This document shows, piece after piece, positions 54,794 to 64,000 of a DNA stretch of 64,000 nucleotides. A program made the translations under genes and the position numbers. Each line of letters begins with the position of its first letter. Position 1 is the first letter of the stretch. The notes beneath the pieces were generated by a model. That model was not told the DNA's origin and did no database searches. It saw only the letters and a list, made by a program, of their open reading frames with translations. Source of the DNA: Sediminihabitans luteus. Lineage in GTDB: Bacteria; Actinomycetota; Actinomycetes; Actinomycetales; Cellulomonadaceae. The stretch is from the NCBI RefSeq assembly GCF_002797595.1, contig NZ_PGFE01000003.1, positions 310,001 to 374,000 on the forward strand. The letters run 5' to 3'.

Positions 54794-55801
54794 GTGGAAC
54801 CCACCGGGAGAGTCACCATCGGCGACGTCGCGCGGGTCGCGGGCGTCTCGACCGCGACCGTCTCGAAGGTCATCAACGAGCGGTACGGCGTCGCGCCCGC
54901 CACGTCGCAGCGCGTCATGTCGGTCATCGCCGAGCTCGGCTACGAGTCGTCGCTCGTCGCGCGCAGCCTGCGCTCGAGCCGCACCAACGTCATCGGGATC
55001 CTCGTCGCCGAGTTCGAGCCCTTCAGCACCGAGCTGCTCAAGGGCATCTCCGACGCCGTCGCGGGCACCGGGTACGAGCTCCTCGCCTACTCCGCGGGCG
55101 GGCGCCCCGGGCAGGACGTCGGCTGGGAGCAGCGCTACCTCTCGCGCCTGAGCGGCACGCTCATCGACGGCGCGATCCTCGTGACCCCGACCGTCGTCAA
55201 CCCGAACCCCGGCATCCCCGTCGTCGCCGTCGACCCGCACACCGGCCCGCAGGGACCGCCCACGGTCGACTCCGACAACCTCGCCGGCGCGCTGCTCGCC
55301 ACGACCCACCTGCTCGACCTCGGCCACCGGCGCATCGGGTTCCTCGGCGGCCGCGAGGACCTCGAGAGCTCGCGGCTGCGCGAGCAGGGCTACCGGGACG
55401 CGCTCGCCGCCGCGGGCGTCCCCGTCGACCCGGCGCTCGTGCGCGTCGGCGGCTACCGCGCCGAGACGGCCGACCACCCCCTGCACGAGCTGCTGGCCCT
55501 GCCCGACCGACCCACCGCCGTCTTCGCCGCGAACGACCTCACCGCCATCCGCGCCGTCGAGGTCGCCACCGGTCTCGGTCTCGACGTGCCCGGCGACCTG
55601 AGCGTCGTCGGCTTCGACAACGTGCCCGAGTCCGCGCTGTGCGTGCCCCCGCTCACGACCGTCGCGCAGCCGCTGCGCCGCATGGGCGCCGAGGCCCTGC
55701 GCCTGCTGCTCGACCTGCTCGCGGGCACGCCCCGCGACCCGCACGTGCGGCTCGAGACGTCGCTCGTGCGCCGCGGCAGCACCGCCCCGCCGCGGGCCTG
55801 A
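54794..55801 (+). CDS. LacI-family transcriptional regulator
   Basis: 335 residues. The N-terminal helix-turn-helix reads VTIGDVARVAGVSTATVSKVIN, with hinge helix SSLVARSLRS and a periplasmic-binding-type sensor domain (VIGILVAEFEPFSTELLKGI, GDLSVVGFDNVPES). It should repress the divergent sugar-uptake/GH3 operon until the imported sugar binds. GTG start at 54794; TACAGT at 54782-54787 lies seven bases upstream, so the message is probably leaderless. Confidence 0.95.
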   Translation: MEPTGRVTIGDVARVAGVSTATVSKVINERYGVAPATSQRVMSVIAELGYESSLVARSLRSSRTNVIGILVAEFEPFSTELLKGISDAVAGTGYELLAYSAGGRPGQDVGWEQRYLSRLSGTLIDGAILVTPTVVNPNPGIPVVAVDPHTGPQGPPTVDSDNLAGALLATTHLLDLGHRRIGFLGGREDLESSRLREQGYRDALAAAGVPVDPALVRVGGYRAETADHPLHELLALPDRPTAVFAANDLTAIRAVEVATGLGLDVPGDLSVVGFDNVPESALCVPPLTTVAQPLRRMGAEALRLLLDLLAGTPRDPHVRLETSLVRRGSTAPPRA

Positions 55802-56009
55802 GCGCGCGGGCCCGTCGGGGCTGAGCGCGCGGGCCCGCCGGGCCTGTACGGGCTCGTGAGCACTCCTGACGAGTGCCCGCAGCGCAGACCGCGAGGGCGG
55901 GTCGCGCCCAGGACGCATAGGTTTGTCCCGGAGCAGATCGACGGCGACCCTCTCCGCCGGGTGCCGCACCAGGCACCAGTCCCCGACGAGCAGAAGGCAC
56001 GGTACCCAC

Positions 56010-57698
56010 GTGAGCACGGCACCGATCGACGCGACGACCACCCCGGCCTGGACGGACCTCACCGCCCACCTCGCGCAGTTCCGCGGCGACCTGCGCGGCT
56101 GGTTCGCGACCGACCCGGGCCGGGCCGCGCGCATGACGTTCGACGCCGCCGACCTCCACGTCGACCTGTCGAAGAACCTCGTCACGGACGAGACCCTCGC
56201 GATCCTGCGCCGCCTCGCGGACGACGTCGCGCTGGGCGAGCGCCTCGCCGCGATGTTCGCGGGCGAGCACGTCAACGTCACGGAGGACCGCGCGGTGCTG
56301 CACACCGCGCTGCGGCGCCCCGCGCCCGAGGGCGACGCCGACCACCTCGTCGTCGACGGCCAGGACGTCGACGCGGACGTGCAGGACGAGCTCACCAAGG
56401 TCTACGCGTTCGCCGAGAATGTGCGCTCGGGCGAGTGGCGCGGCGTCACCGGCAAGAAGGTCCGCACGGTCGTCAACATCGGGATCGGCGGCTCCGACCT
56501 CGGCCCCGTCATGGCGTACGAGGCGCTCGAGCCCTACGTCCAGGCCGGCCTCGAGGTGCGGTTCGTCAGCAACATCGACCCGACCGACGTCGCCACGACC
56601 GTCGCCGACCTCGACCCCGAGCGCACGCTGTTCGTCGTCGCGTCCAAGACCTTCGGCACGCTCGAGACCCTCACGAACGCGCGGCTCGCGCGTGCTTGGC
56701 TCTGGGAGTCCCTGCAGGCCCGGGGCGCGATCAAGGACACCGACAAGGCCCGCACCAAGGCCGTCTCGAAGCACTTCGTCGCGGTCTCGACCGCGCTCGA
56801 CAAGGTCGAGGCGTTCGGCATCGACCCCGCCAACGCGTTCGGCTTCTGGGACTGGGTCGGCGGGCGCTACTCGGTCGACTCCGCGATCGGCCTCTCGCTC
56901 GCGATCGCCGTCGGCCCCGACGCGTTCGCCGAGATGCTCGCCGGCTTCCACGCGATCGACGAGCACGTGCGCACCACGCCGTTCGAGCGCAACGTGCCTG
57001 TACTCATGGGCCTGCTCAACGTCTGGTACGTCAACTTCCTCGACGCCCACACGCACGCGGTGCTCCCCTACGCCCAGCACCTGCACCGGTTCCCCGCGTA
57101 CCTCCAGCAGCTCACGATGGAGTCGAACGGCAAGTCGGTGCGGTGGGACGGGTCCCCCGTGACCACGCAGACCGGCGAGGTGTTCTGGGGCGAGCCCGGC
57201 ACCAACGGCCAGCACGCGTTCTACCAGCTCATCCACCAGGGCACGCGCGTGATCCCGGCCGACTTCATCGCGGTCGCCAACCCGGCCTACCCGCTGAGCG
57301 ACGGCGGCACCGACGTGCACGAGCTGTTCCTCGCGAACTTCTTCGCCCAGACCAAGGCGCTCGCGTTCGGCAAGACGGCCGACGAGGTGCGCGCCGAGGG
57401 CACCGCCGAGGAGGTCGTCGCGGCCCGCACGTTCTCCGGGAACCGCCCGACGACGTCCATCATGGCGCCCGCGCTCACGCCGTCGGTGCTCGGCCAGCTC
57501 GTCGCGCTCTACGAGCACATCACGTTCGTCCAGGGCGTCGTGTGGGGCATCGACAGCTTCGACCAGTGGGGCGTCGAGCTCGGCAAGAAGCTCGCGGTCG
57601 AGCTCGCCCCGGCCGTCGCGGGCGACACCGCGGTGATCGAGGCGCAGGACGCCTCGACGCGGGCGCTCGTCGAGCACTACCGCGCGCTGCGGGGCTGA
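56010..57698 (+). CDS. pgi: Glucose-6-phosphate isomerase
   Basis: 562 residues, full length. It interconverts glucose 6-phosphate and fructose 6-phosphate in glycolysis. Signature [16 protein letters not shown], phosphate loop [26 protein letters not shown], and the C-terminal [18 protein letters not shown] with the active-site Lys. The GTG at 56010 is chosen as the family N-terminus starts there; AAGG lies thirteen bases upstream. Stand-alone gene; the 208-bp gap before it holds a doubled GAGCGCGCGGGCCCG segment (55802-55840) and no gene. Confidence 0.97.
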   Translation: MSTAPIDATTTPAWTDLTAHLAQFRGDLRGWFATDPGRAARMTFDAADLHVDLSKNLVTDETLAILRRLADDVALGERLAAMFAGEHVNVTEDRAVLHTALRRPAPEGDADHLVVDGQDVDADVQDELTKVYAFAENVRSGEWRGVTGKKVRTVVNIGIGGSDLGPVMAYEALEPYVQAGLEVRFVSNIDPTDVATTVADLDPERTLFVVASKTFGTLETLTNARLARAWLWESLQARGAIKDTDKARTKAVSKHFVAVSTALDKVEAFGIDPANAFGFWDWVGGRYSVDSAIGLSLAIAVGPDAFAEMLAGFHAIDEHVRTTPFERNVPVLMGLLNVWYVNFLDAHTHAVLPYAQHLHRFPAYLQQLTMESNGKSVRWDGSPVTTQTGEVFWGEPGTNGQHAFYQLIHQGTRVIPADFIAVANPAYPLSDGGTDVHELFLANFFAQTKALAFGKTADEVRAEGTAEEVVAARTFSGNRPTTSIMAPALTPSVLGQLVALYEHITFVQGVVWGIDSFDQWGVELGKKLAVELAPAVAGDTAVIEAQDASTRALVEHYRALRG

Positions 57699-57790
57699 CC
57701 CGGCGCCGCGGCGTCCGCCCCCGACCTGCTGCGCGTGGCCGGCACCGGAATTCGGTGGACGGCCACGCCCAGCCCCGACACGATCGGGGG

Positions 57791-58921
57791 ATGACCACAC
57801 ACTCGCAGGACGACGCCTGGCTGGTCGTCGAGGCCCCGCACCCTTCGAGCCTCGACGCACCGGAGGCGTGGGCGTACGTGGGTCGGTGCCTCGTCGACGC
57901 GGCCTCCGAGACCGCGCTGCACGGCTGGGACGACCTCAGCTCGCCCGCGCCCGCGGTGCTCGCCGCGATGGCCGACCAGCGGCACACGCGCAAGACGCTC
58001 CTCGTGGCGGTGCCCGCGGGGACGGACCCGGCGACCGCGGTCGCGACCGACGTCCGCGGGTTCGCGCTGGTCAAGGTGCCGCTCGACGACAACCTGCACC
58101 TCGCGCAGGTGTCGGTCGTCGTCCACCCGGAGCACGACGCCGACGCCGCGCTCGGCACCGCGCTGCTCGATCGCGCCACCGCGGTCGCGACCGCCGCGGG
58201 CCGCACCACCGCGATCCAGGCGACCATGCACGCGCACGAGCCCGCCGAGGGGCCGGGGTCGCTCACCTCGCCCACGGGCAGCGGCCGCGTCCCGACCGAC
58301 GCGCCGGCGGTCCGCCGCGTGCTCGACGCGGGCTGGACGCTCGTCCAGGTCGAGCGCCACTCGATCCTCCCGCTGCCCGCCGACCCGGCCGAGGTCGAGG
58401 GGTGGCGCGCGGCGTCCGCGGCGCGGGCCGGCGCCGACTACAGGGCCGTGACCTGGGACGACGCGATCCCGCCGGAGCGGCTCGGCCAGGTCGCGCACCT
58501 GATGCAGCGCATGAGCACCGACGCGCCCTCGGGCGAGGCCGCGCTCGAGGAGGAGAGCTGGGACGCGGAGCGCTACGGCGACCTCGTCGACGCGCTCCAC
58601 GCGGGAGGGCGGCGCCTGCTCATGACCGTCGTCGAGCACGTGCCCACGGGCGACCTCGTGGCGTTCACGCTCTTCGTCCACCCCGTCGACCAGCCGGCGT
58701 TCGCCTTCCAGGAGGACACGCTCGTGCTCCGCGAGCACCGCGGCCGCCGCCTCGGGATGCTCGCGAAGGCGACCAACCTCGCCGCCCTCGCCGCGATCCG
58801 GCCGTCGGTCGAGCGCGTGCACACGTGGAACGCGCAGGAGAACGGCCCGATGCTCGACATCAACGTCGCGATGGGGTTCGCCCCGTCGGGCGTCGTCGCG
58901 CTGTGGCAGCGAGGCCTCTGA
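57791..58921 (+). CDS. Tandem GNAT acetyltransferase-like protein
   Basis: 376 residues with two GNAT-like halves. The first (about 60-160) has the AQVSVVVHPEHDADAALGTALLDRA pattern without a complete acetyl-CoA loop. The second (about 215-376) has EDTLVLREHRGRRLGMLAKATNL, with the R-G-x-x-L/G loop, and VHTWNAQENGPMLDINVAMGF. This double layout occurs in actinobacterial proteins like mycothiol synthase relatives; the substrate is unknown. ATG at 57791; GGGGG lies directly upstream. Stands between pgi and the stressosome operon. Confidence 0.88.
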   Translation: MTTHSQDDAWLVVEAPHPSSLDAPEAWAYVGRCLVDAASETALHGWDDLSSPAPAVLAAMADQRHTRKTLLVAVPAGTDPATAVATDVRGFALVKVPLDDNLHLAQVSVVVHPEHDADAALGTALLDRATAVATAAGRTTAIQATMHAHEPAEGPGSLTSPTGSGRVPTDAPAVRRVLDAGWTLVQVERHSILPLPADPAEVEGWRAASAARAGADYRAVTWDDAIPPERLGQVAHLMQRMSTDAPSGEAALEEESWDAERYGDLVDALHAGGRRLLMTVVEHVPTGDLVAFTLFVHPVDQPAFAFQEDTLVLREHRGRRLGMLAKATNLAALAAIRPSVERVHTWNAQENGPMLDINVAMGFAPSGVVALWQRGL

Positions 58922-59041
58922 CCCCGAGCCCGTCGGTCGCCCGCGGCGCCGCGGGCGGCGTCCGGGACACCCAGGCGATCTCGGTACACTCACGGGGCGG
59001 CTCGAGCAGTGCGGTCGCGCTTCCCCCGGAAGGAGACCGCG

Positions 59042-59872
59042 ATGCCCCCTGTCGCCATGCAGTCCCTCGCCCAGATCCTCACCGACCACGCGGACGCCGT
59101 CCGCTCGGCCTGGATCACCGCCGTCGCCGACGAGCTCCGCGGACGCACGTCCCGCGGCGAGCTCGAGCGCGAGCAGGCCGACATCTTCGACGCGCTCGTC
59201 GAGGGCCTCCAGCGGGGCGGTGAGCGGATCGGCGACGAGCCGTTCGACCAGCTGCGCGGGATCCTCAGCGACGTCTCGTCCGCGCGCGCCCGCCTCGGCT
59301 TCACGCCCCGCGAGACCGCGGTCGGCGTGTTCGCGCTCAAGGAGGGCCTGTACGGGCTGTCCGCGCAGGGCGTGACGACCGACGTGACGCCGCTGCTGCG
59401 CCTCGTCGACGAGCTCGGGCTCTTCACGTTCGAGTCGTTCGCCGCCGCGCGCGAGGCGATCATCGTCGAGCAGTCCGAGCAGCTGCTCGAGCTCTCGACG
59501 CCGGTCGTCAAGATCTGGGAGGGCGTCGTCGCCGTGCCGCTCGTCGGCACGCTCGACTCGGCGCGCACGCAGGTCGTCATGGAGACCCTGCTCAACACGC
59601 TCGTCGAGACGGGCAGCGCGCACGCGATCATCGACATCACGGGCGTTCCCGCGGTCGACACGCAGGTCGCGCAGCACCTGCTCAAGACGGTCGTCGCGGC
59701 CCGCCTCATGGGCGCCGAGTGCACGATCAGCGGCATCCGGCCGCAGATCGCGCAGACCATCGTCGCGCTCGGCATCGAGTTCGGCGACATCCGCACGCGC
59801 GCGACGCTCGCGGACGCGCTGGTCGACGCGCTGCGCTCCGACCGCCGGACGGCAGCGACGGTGCTCGCGTGA
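59042..59872 (+). CDS. rsbR: RsbR-type stressosome scaffold protein
   Basis: 276 residues. The N-terminal helical RsbRD-like domain (about 8-145) may sense the signal. The C-terminal STAS domain has IDITGVPAVDTQVAQHLLKTVV with the conserved Thr of DITGV, the RsbT phosphorylation site in the family, and TISGIRPQIAQTIVALGIEF. Many copies with RsbS form the large stressosome shell. ATG at 59042 with GGAAGGAG six bases upstream, a strong ribosome site at the head of the operon. TACACT at 58985-58990 is a possible -10. Confidence 0.94.
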   Translation: MPPVAMQSLAQILTDHADAVRSAWITAVADELRGRTSRGELEREQADIFDALVEGLQRGGERIGDEPFDQLRGILSDVSSARARLGFTPRETAVGVFALKEGLYGLSAQGVTTDVTPLLRLVDELGLFTFESFAAAREAIIVEQSEQLLELSTPVVKIWEGVVAVPLVGTLDSARTQVVMETLLNTLVETGSAHAIIDITGVPAVDTQVAQHLLKTVVAARLMGAECTISGIRPQIAQTIVALGIEFGDIRTRATLADALVDALRSDRRTAATVLA

Positions 59873-60276
59873 CCGAGTCGGTCCCGATCCTGAAGATCGG
59901 CACGACCCTGCTCGTCTCGATCCAGGTCGACCTGCAGGACGACACCGCGCTCCAGCTCCAGGAGGACCTCGCCGACCGCATCACGCGCACGGGCGCGCGC
60001 GGCGTGATCATCGACATCTCGGGCCTGGAGATCGTCGACAGCTTCATCGGTCGCATGCTCGCCGCGGTCGCCGCCATCTCGCGCGTCCTGGACGCGCAGA
60101 CGGTCGTCGTCGGCATGCGTCCGGCCGTCGCGATCACCATGGTCGAGCTCGGCCTCTCGCTCGGCGGCGTCCGGACCGCGCTCGACGTCGAGCGCGGGCT
60201 CGCGATGCTCGAGCCCGACGAGGAGTCGGCCGAGGACGTCCTGCTCGCCGCGGCCGCCGAGCGCGAGCAGAGATGA
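59869..60276 (+). CDS. rsbS: RsbS stressosome STAS protein
   Basis: 135 residues, a single STAS domain. VIIDISGLEIVDSFIGRML has the Ser (DIS) that RsbT phosphorylates to release itself. GTG start at 59869 overlaps the rsbR stop (GTGA). The C-terminal 20 residues are an acidic/Ala extension beyond the minimal RsbS. Confidence 0.95.
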   Translation: MTESVPILKIGTTLLVSIQVDLQDDTALQLQEDLADRITRTGARGVIIDISGLEIVDSFIGRMLAAVAAISRVLDAQTVVVGMRPAVAITMVELGLSLGGVRTALDVERGLAMLEPDEESAEDVLLAAAAEREQR

Positions 60277-60680
60277 CGACCGCGACGCTCGAGCGGCTCG
60301 CGGTCAGCACCGACGCCGACGTGGTCCGCGTGCGGCAGGCCGTGCGGACCTTCGCGCAGCAGGCGCGCCTGTCCCTCGTCGACCAGACGAAGTTCGTCAC
60401 GGCGGCGAGCGAGCTCGCGCGCAACATGCTCGTCTACGGCGGCGGGGGCGACGTCGAGGTCGAGGTCGTGTCCGACGGCCGCCGCACGGGCGTGCGCGCG
60501 GCGTTCGCCGACGAGGGGCCCGGGATCCCGGACCTCGACCTCGCACTGACCGACGGCTGGACCAGCGGCGGCGGGCTCGGTCTCGGGCTCTCGGGCTCGC
60601 GGCGGCTCGTGGGGCAGTTCTCGATCGACACCGCGCCCGGGGCCGGGACGCGCGTCGAGATCGCCACGTGGTCGCGGTGA
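60273..60680 (+). CDS. rsbT: RsbT serine/threonine kinase
   Basis: 135 residues, GHKL ATPase. N box ELARNMLVYGGGG and G1 box ADEGPGIPDLDLALTDGWTSGGGLGLGLSGSRRL are complete. It is held by RsbR/RsbS, phosphorylates them under stress and then activates a downstream partner. ATG at 60273 overlaps the rsbS stop (ATGA). Confidence 0.96.
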   Translation: MTTATLERLAVSTDADVVRVRQAVRTFAQQARLSLVDQTKFVTAASELARNMLVYGGGGDVEVEVVSDGRRTGVRAAFADEGPGIPDLDLALTDGWTSGGGLGLGLSGSRRLVGQFSIDTAPGAGTRVEIATWSR

Positions 60681-61726
60681 GCGCTCCCGGCGCGACGCCC
60701 GTCGTGCCCGACGCCGAGCTGCTCGGCGACGGCGTCTGGTTCACGATCGACCACGCGTCGGCCGTGGGGGGCGTGCGCCGCGCGGCGCAGGCCGCCGCCG
60801 TCCGGCTCGGGCTCGGCGAGGACCGCGCGGCCGAGGTGGGCCTCGTCGTGTCCGAGCTCGCGACCAACCAGACGCTGCACGCGGGGTCGGGCACGGTCCT
60901 GCTGCGCGTGCGGCGCACCGCGGGGCACGCCGCCCTCGAGGTGCTCGCGGTCGACGCGGGCCCGGGCATGCGCGACGTCTCGGCCGCGATGCGCGACGGC
61001 GTCTCGACGCGCGGCACGCTCGGCATCGGCCTCGGGACCCTCCCGCGCCTGACGACGGCGTGGGACGCGTGGTCCGCGCCCGGCGCCGGGACGGTCGTCG
61101 CGGCGGTCTTCGCCTCGCCGGGCGGAGCGGACGCCGCGGCCCGTGCCCTGCGCGAGCCCACCGGGATCCTGCGTCCGATGACGGGGCAGACCGTCTGCGG
61201 GGACGCCTGCGCGGTGCGGTACGACGGCGGCGCGACCACGGTCCTCGTGGCCGACGGCCTCGGGCACGGGCCCCTCGCGGCGCTCGCGTCGCGCGCGGCC
61301 GTGCGCGCCTTCGAGGCCGCGCCGGACGACGGACCGGTCGGGCACGTCCGTCGCGTGCACGCCGCGATCTCGGGGACCCGGGGCGCCGCGGTCGCGGTCG
61401 CGCGCCTCGAGGGCTCGACGCTGCGGCACGCCGGGCTCGGGAACATCGCGGGCGCCCTGGTCGGCACGCGGGTGCGTCGGCTCATGAGCCACCCCGGGAT
61501 CGCGGGGTCGCACTCGCCGACCGTCCGGGAGACCAGCCACCCGGTCGAGCGCGGCGACGTCGTCCTGCTGCACAGCGACGGGCTCACCGACCGTGCCGAC
61601 CTCACCCCGTACGCGGGCGTCGCGGGCCACTCGCCGCTCGTGGTCGCCGGGCTGCTCGTGCGCGACTTCGGCACACGGCCCGACGACGCGTGCGCGCTCG
61701 TCCTGCCCGTGGTCGGGACGCGATGA
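60677..61726 (+). CDS. ATPase-domain/PP2C phosphatase fusion of the stressosome operon (RsbX-like)
   Basis: 349 residues. The N-terminal half is a GHKL kinase-like domain (VSELATNQTLHAGSG, DAGPGMRDV, GTLGIGLGTLPRLT). The C-terminal half is a PP2C/SpoIIE-type phosphatase (DACAVRYDGGATTVLVADGLGHGPLAALAS, DVVLLHSDGLTDR). RsbX resets stressosomes by removing phosphates; the fused ATPase adds a second kinase-like or regulatory part. GTG start at 60677 overlaps the rsbT stop; a GTG three codons upstream is possible. Confidence 0.93.
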   Translation: MSAPGATPVVPDAELLGDGVWFTIDHASAVGGVRRAAQAAAVRLGLGEDRAAEVGLVVSELATNQTLHAGSGTVLLRVRRTAGHAALEVLAVDAGPGMRDVSAAMRDGVSTRGTLGIGLGTLPRLTTAWDAWSAPGAGTVVAAVFASPGGADAAARALREPTGILRPMTGQTVCGDACAVRYDGGATTVLVADGLGHGPLAALASRAAVRAFEAAPDDGPVGHVRRVHAAISGTRGAAVAVARLEGSTLRHAGLGNIAGALVGTRVRRLMSHPGIAGSHSPTVRETSHPVERGDVVLLHSDGLTDRADLTPYAGVAGHSPLVVAGLLVRDFGTRPDDACALVLPVVGTR

Positions 61727-63447
61727 CCACCCCGCTGCTCACGGCGCACCTCGCGCACGACACGGACCTGCTCGCGCTGCGGCGCGCGGGCCGGGAGATC
61801 GGGCGCGCGCTCGGCCACGAGGCCCGCGGCCAGGTCCGGCTCGCGACCGCGCTCTCGGAGGTCGGGAGGGCCGCGCTGGCGCTCGGTCCCGCGGACGTCA
61901 CGATCCGGCTCGCGCACGACGTCGACCGCGGCCGGATCGAGGCCGAGGTGGTCGCCGCGGGCCCGCTCGCGGCGTCCGGGTCCACGGCCGACGGCGGGGT
62001 CCCCGCCGCCCGGCGGCTCGTCGACGAGCTCGTGCTCTCGCCTGACGGCCGCAGCGCGGTGCTGGTCGTCGCCCTGCCGGCGTCGGCGCGGACCGACGCG
62101 GCCGCGCTCACCGCCCTGCGGCGCAGCGTCCGCCAGGCGCACGCCGCGGACGCCCTCGACGAGCTGCGCGTGCAGAACGCCGAGCTGCTGCGCACGCACG
62201 ACGAGCTCCTCGCGCAGCAGGAGGAGCTGCGCCGCCTCAACGCCGAGCTCGAGGAGACCAACCGGGGCGTCGTCGCGATGTTCCACGAGCTCTCGGCCGA
62301 GCTCGAGGAGACCAACTCGGGCGTCGTCGCGCTGTACGCCGAGCTCGACGAGCGCGGGAGCCAGCTCAGCGCGGCGAACGAGGCCAAGTCGCGGTTCCTG
62401 CGCAACGTGAGCCACGAGCTGCGCTCGCCCGTGAACTCGATCATCGGCCTCGGGTCGCTGCTGCAGGAGTCGGCGCTCGACGGTGACCAGCGCCAGCAGG
62501 TGAGCTTCGTCCGGGAGAGCGCCGCGACGCTCCTGACGCTCGTCGACGAGCTCCTCGAGCTGGCGCGTGCCGAGGCCGGCCACCAGGACGTCGTCCCCGC
62601 ACCCATCGACCTCGCCGAGCTGCTCGCCGAGCTGCGCGGAACGATCCAGCCGCTCGTGCGCCCGGGGGTCGACCTCGCGGTGGGCGAGCCCCCGACGGCG
62701 ACGCTCGTGAGCGACCGTCGGCTCGTCGCCCGCGTCCTGCGGAACCTGCTCTCGAACGCCGCGAAGTTCACCGAGACCGGCTCCGTGCGCCTCACCGTGC
62801 GGGCCGGCGACGACGGCACGACGGTCTTCACGGTGACCGACACGGGCCTGGGCGTGCCCACGGACCAGATCGACGCGATCTTCGAGGAGTTCGTGCAGGT
62901 GCCCAACCACCTGCAGCCGAGCGCGCGCGGCACGGGGCTCGGCCTGCCGTACTCGCGCCGCACGGCCGAGGCGCTCGGGGGCGGGCTCACGGCCCGCTCG
63001 ACGCACGGCGAGGGCAGCGAGTTCACGCTCGTCCTGCCGACGCTCCCCGCGCACGAGGAGCCGTCCTCGGTGGCGGCGCCCGAGAGCCCGCCCGCGCGCC
63101 TGGGCCACGTCCTCGTGGTCGACGACGACCGCGCCTACGGCGCGCTCGTCGCGGGCCTGCTGCGCGACGAGGCCGAGCGCGTGAGCGTCGCGCACGACGC
63201 GCGTCACGCGCACGCCTTGCTGAACGACTCCCCCGCCGACGCCGTCGTGCTCGACGTGCGGATGCCCGGGACGGACGGCGTCGAGCTGCTCGCGCGCCTG
63301 CGGGACGAGTTGGGCGACCTGCCCGCGGTCCTGATGTCGAGCGGCGACCAGCCCGCCGACCTGCACGGTGCGACGTTCGTGCCCAAGTCGACGCTCGACC
63401 GCGCGACCCTGCGGGCCGCGCTCGGCCGCGCGGGCGGTCCCCGATGA
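61723..63447 (+). CDS. Hybrid histidine kinase with C-terminal receiver
   Basis: 574 residues, without membrane helices. The N-terminal 130 form a GHKL-like part lacking clear ATP motifs. A coiled coil (about 145-220) contains the repeated ELEETNRGVVA / ELEETNSGVVA. HisKA with phospho-His is in FLRNVSHELRSPVNSIIGL; HATPase in VLRNLLSNAAKFTETG, DTGLGV, GTGLGLPYSRR. The receiver (about 465-574) has phospho-Asp in AVVLDVRMPGTDG. ATG at 61723 overlaps the phosphatase stop. It joins phosphorelay to the stressosome. Confidence 0.94.
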   Translation: MTTPLLTAHLAHDTDLLALRRAGREIGRALGHEARGQVRLATALSEVGRAALALGPADVTIRLAHDVDRGRIEAEVVAAGPLAASGSTADGGVPAARRLVDELVLSPDGRSAVLVVALPASARTDAAALTALRRSVRQAHAADALDELRVQNAELLRTHDELLAQQEELRRLNAELEETNRGVVAMFHELSAELEETNSGVVALYAELDERGSQLSAANEAKSRFLRNVSHELRSPVNSIIGLGSLLQESALDGDQRQQVSFVRESAATLLTLVDELLELARAEAGHQDVVPAPIDLAELLAELRGTIQPLVRPGVDLAVGEPPTATLVSDRRLVARVLRNLLSNAAKFTETGSVRLTVRAGDDGTTVFTVTDTGLGVPTDQIDAIFEEFVQVPNHLQPSARGTGLGLPYSRRTAEALGGGLTARSTHGEGSEFTLVLPTLPAHEEPSSVAAPESPPARLGHVLVVDDDRAYGALVAGLLRDEAERVSVAHDARHAHALLNDSPADAVVLDVRMPGTDGVELLARLRDELGDLPAVLMSSGDQPADLHGATFVPKSTLDRATLRAALGRAGGPR

Positions 63448-64000
63448 CGGGCACGCGGACCGTCCTGGTCGTCGACGACACCGACGCCCACCGCTACGTG
63501 ATGTGCGCGTGGCTGCGGGCGGCAGGGTTCGACGTGCTCGAGGCCTCGACCGGGACGGCGGCGATCGAGCTCGCGGTCGCGACGATCGACGTCGTCGTGC
63601 TCGACATCAACCTGCCCGACGTCCCCGGTCCGGCGGTGCGCGACGCGATCAAGCGGGACCCGGCGACGGCACACGTGCCGGTGCTGCACGTGTCCGCGAC
63701 CGCGATCGACGCCGCGGCGCGCACCGCGGGCCTCGAGGGCGGCGCCGACGCCTACCTGCCCGAGCCGCTCGACCGCGAGGAGTTCGTCGCGACGGTCCGC
63801 GCGCTGTGCCGCACCCACGACGCCCAGCGCGGGGCGGGTCGCACCGCACGGCGGTTCGAGGCGCTCACCGCGTCGCTCGTCCCGCTGCACGAGGCCAGGA
63901 CGCCCGAGGAGGTCGTCGACCGCGCCGCGCGCGGGGCCGCGACGGTGCTCGGCACCGCGGTCGTGGCGATGGTGGTGGTCGACCACCAGACGGTGCTGCG
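63444..64000 (+). CDS. Response regulator with receiver and GAF-like region (partial, cut by window end)
   Basis: 185 codons to the window end, no stop. Receiver (about 5-120) has LVVDDTDAHRYV and phospho-Asp in VVVLDINLPDVPG, with the switch Thr position occupied by Ser (HVSATAI) and Pro in place of the Lys-P usual dipeptide (YLPEPLD). From about 140 on, FEALTASLVPLHEARTPEEVVDRAARGAATVLGTAVVAMVVV looks like the start of a GAF domain. The ending could be a PP2C phosphatase or kinase. ATG at 63444 overlaps the hybrid-kinase stop (ATGA), so it belongs to the same operon. Confidence 0.9.
   Translation, partial: MTGTRTVLVVDDTDAHRYVMCAWLRAAGFDVLEASTGTAAIELAVATIDVVVLDINLPDVPGPAVRDAIKRDPATAHVPVLHVSATAIDAAARTAGLEGGADAYLPEPLDREEFVATVRALCRTHDAQRGAGRTARRFEALTASLVPLHEARTPEEVVDRAARGAATVLGTAVVAMVVVDHQTVL

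Overview
The window is very GC-rich, densely coded chromosomal DNA from an actinobacterium. Three things point to a Cellulomonas-like (Cellulomonadaceae) plant- or chitin-degrading soil organism, though this is inference without a database search. There are two secreted lytic polysaccharide monooxygenases with chitin-binding modules. There is a LacI-controlled sugar ABC transporter with a GH3 glycosidase. The heat-shock operon dnaK-grpE-dnaJ-hspR has actinobacterial HAIR operators. I see no rRNA, tRNA, CRISPR array, insertion sequence or prophage.

Layout, 1-16 kb. A fragment of an NAD(P)-binding protein is followed by a very large reverse-strand gene. It fuses an ECF sigma factor, a zinc anti-sigma motif, a membrane segment and more than 1100 extracellular residues. 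A degenerate GGDEF gene, a DUF1540 gene and the HspR-controlled chaperone operon come next. Then follow a protein with four cold-shock domains, a cupin, a glyoxalase-fold protein, a TetR/3-hydroxyacyl-CoA dehydrogenase divergent pair and a Fic protein. Three copies of a long intergenic inverted repeat lie between 10.7 and 12.5 kb.

16-36 kb. A redox and efflux group (zinc alcohol dehydrogenase, aldo/keto reductase, MFS pump) surrounds an XRE/MmyB-type regulator. That regulator, the reductase and the cupin 6 kb away share a 44-bp promoter with fixed spacing. A NarL-type two-component pair, a DUF2306 membrane protein overlapping a membrane-anchored metallopeptidase tail to tail, and an LPWTG surface protein follow. 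Next are a GNAT enzyme, an MFS/GntR operon, a MarR regulator with an isochorismatase-like hydrolase and a second exporter, a DksA/TraR-type zinc finger protein, a GAP-family membrane protein and an ABC-F ATPase.

36-55 kb. Small secreted and lipoprotein genes and an acyltransferase precede an operon of ROK kinase, YhfX-like PLP protein and phosphotriesterase-homology protein, with a divergent ROK regulator. A SulP/STAS transporter and the tandem LPMO genes come next. The sugar-uptake operon (binding protein, two permeases, GH3 enzyme, S4 RNA-binding protein) is divergent from its LacI regulator, with a 30-bp operator candidate between them.

56-64 kb. pgi and a double-GNAT protein are followed by a tightly coupled stressosome operon: RsbR, RsbS, RsbT, an ATPase-PP2C phosphatase fusion, a hybrid histidine kinase and a receiver protein cut by the window end. 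Five successive 4-bp start/stop overlaps suggest one translationally coupled unit. The most interesting leads are the sigma/anti-sigma/surface-sensor fusion, the palindromic repeat family, the shared promoter of the MmyB-type regulator and the extended stressosome operon.
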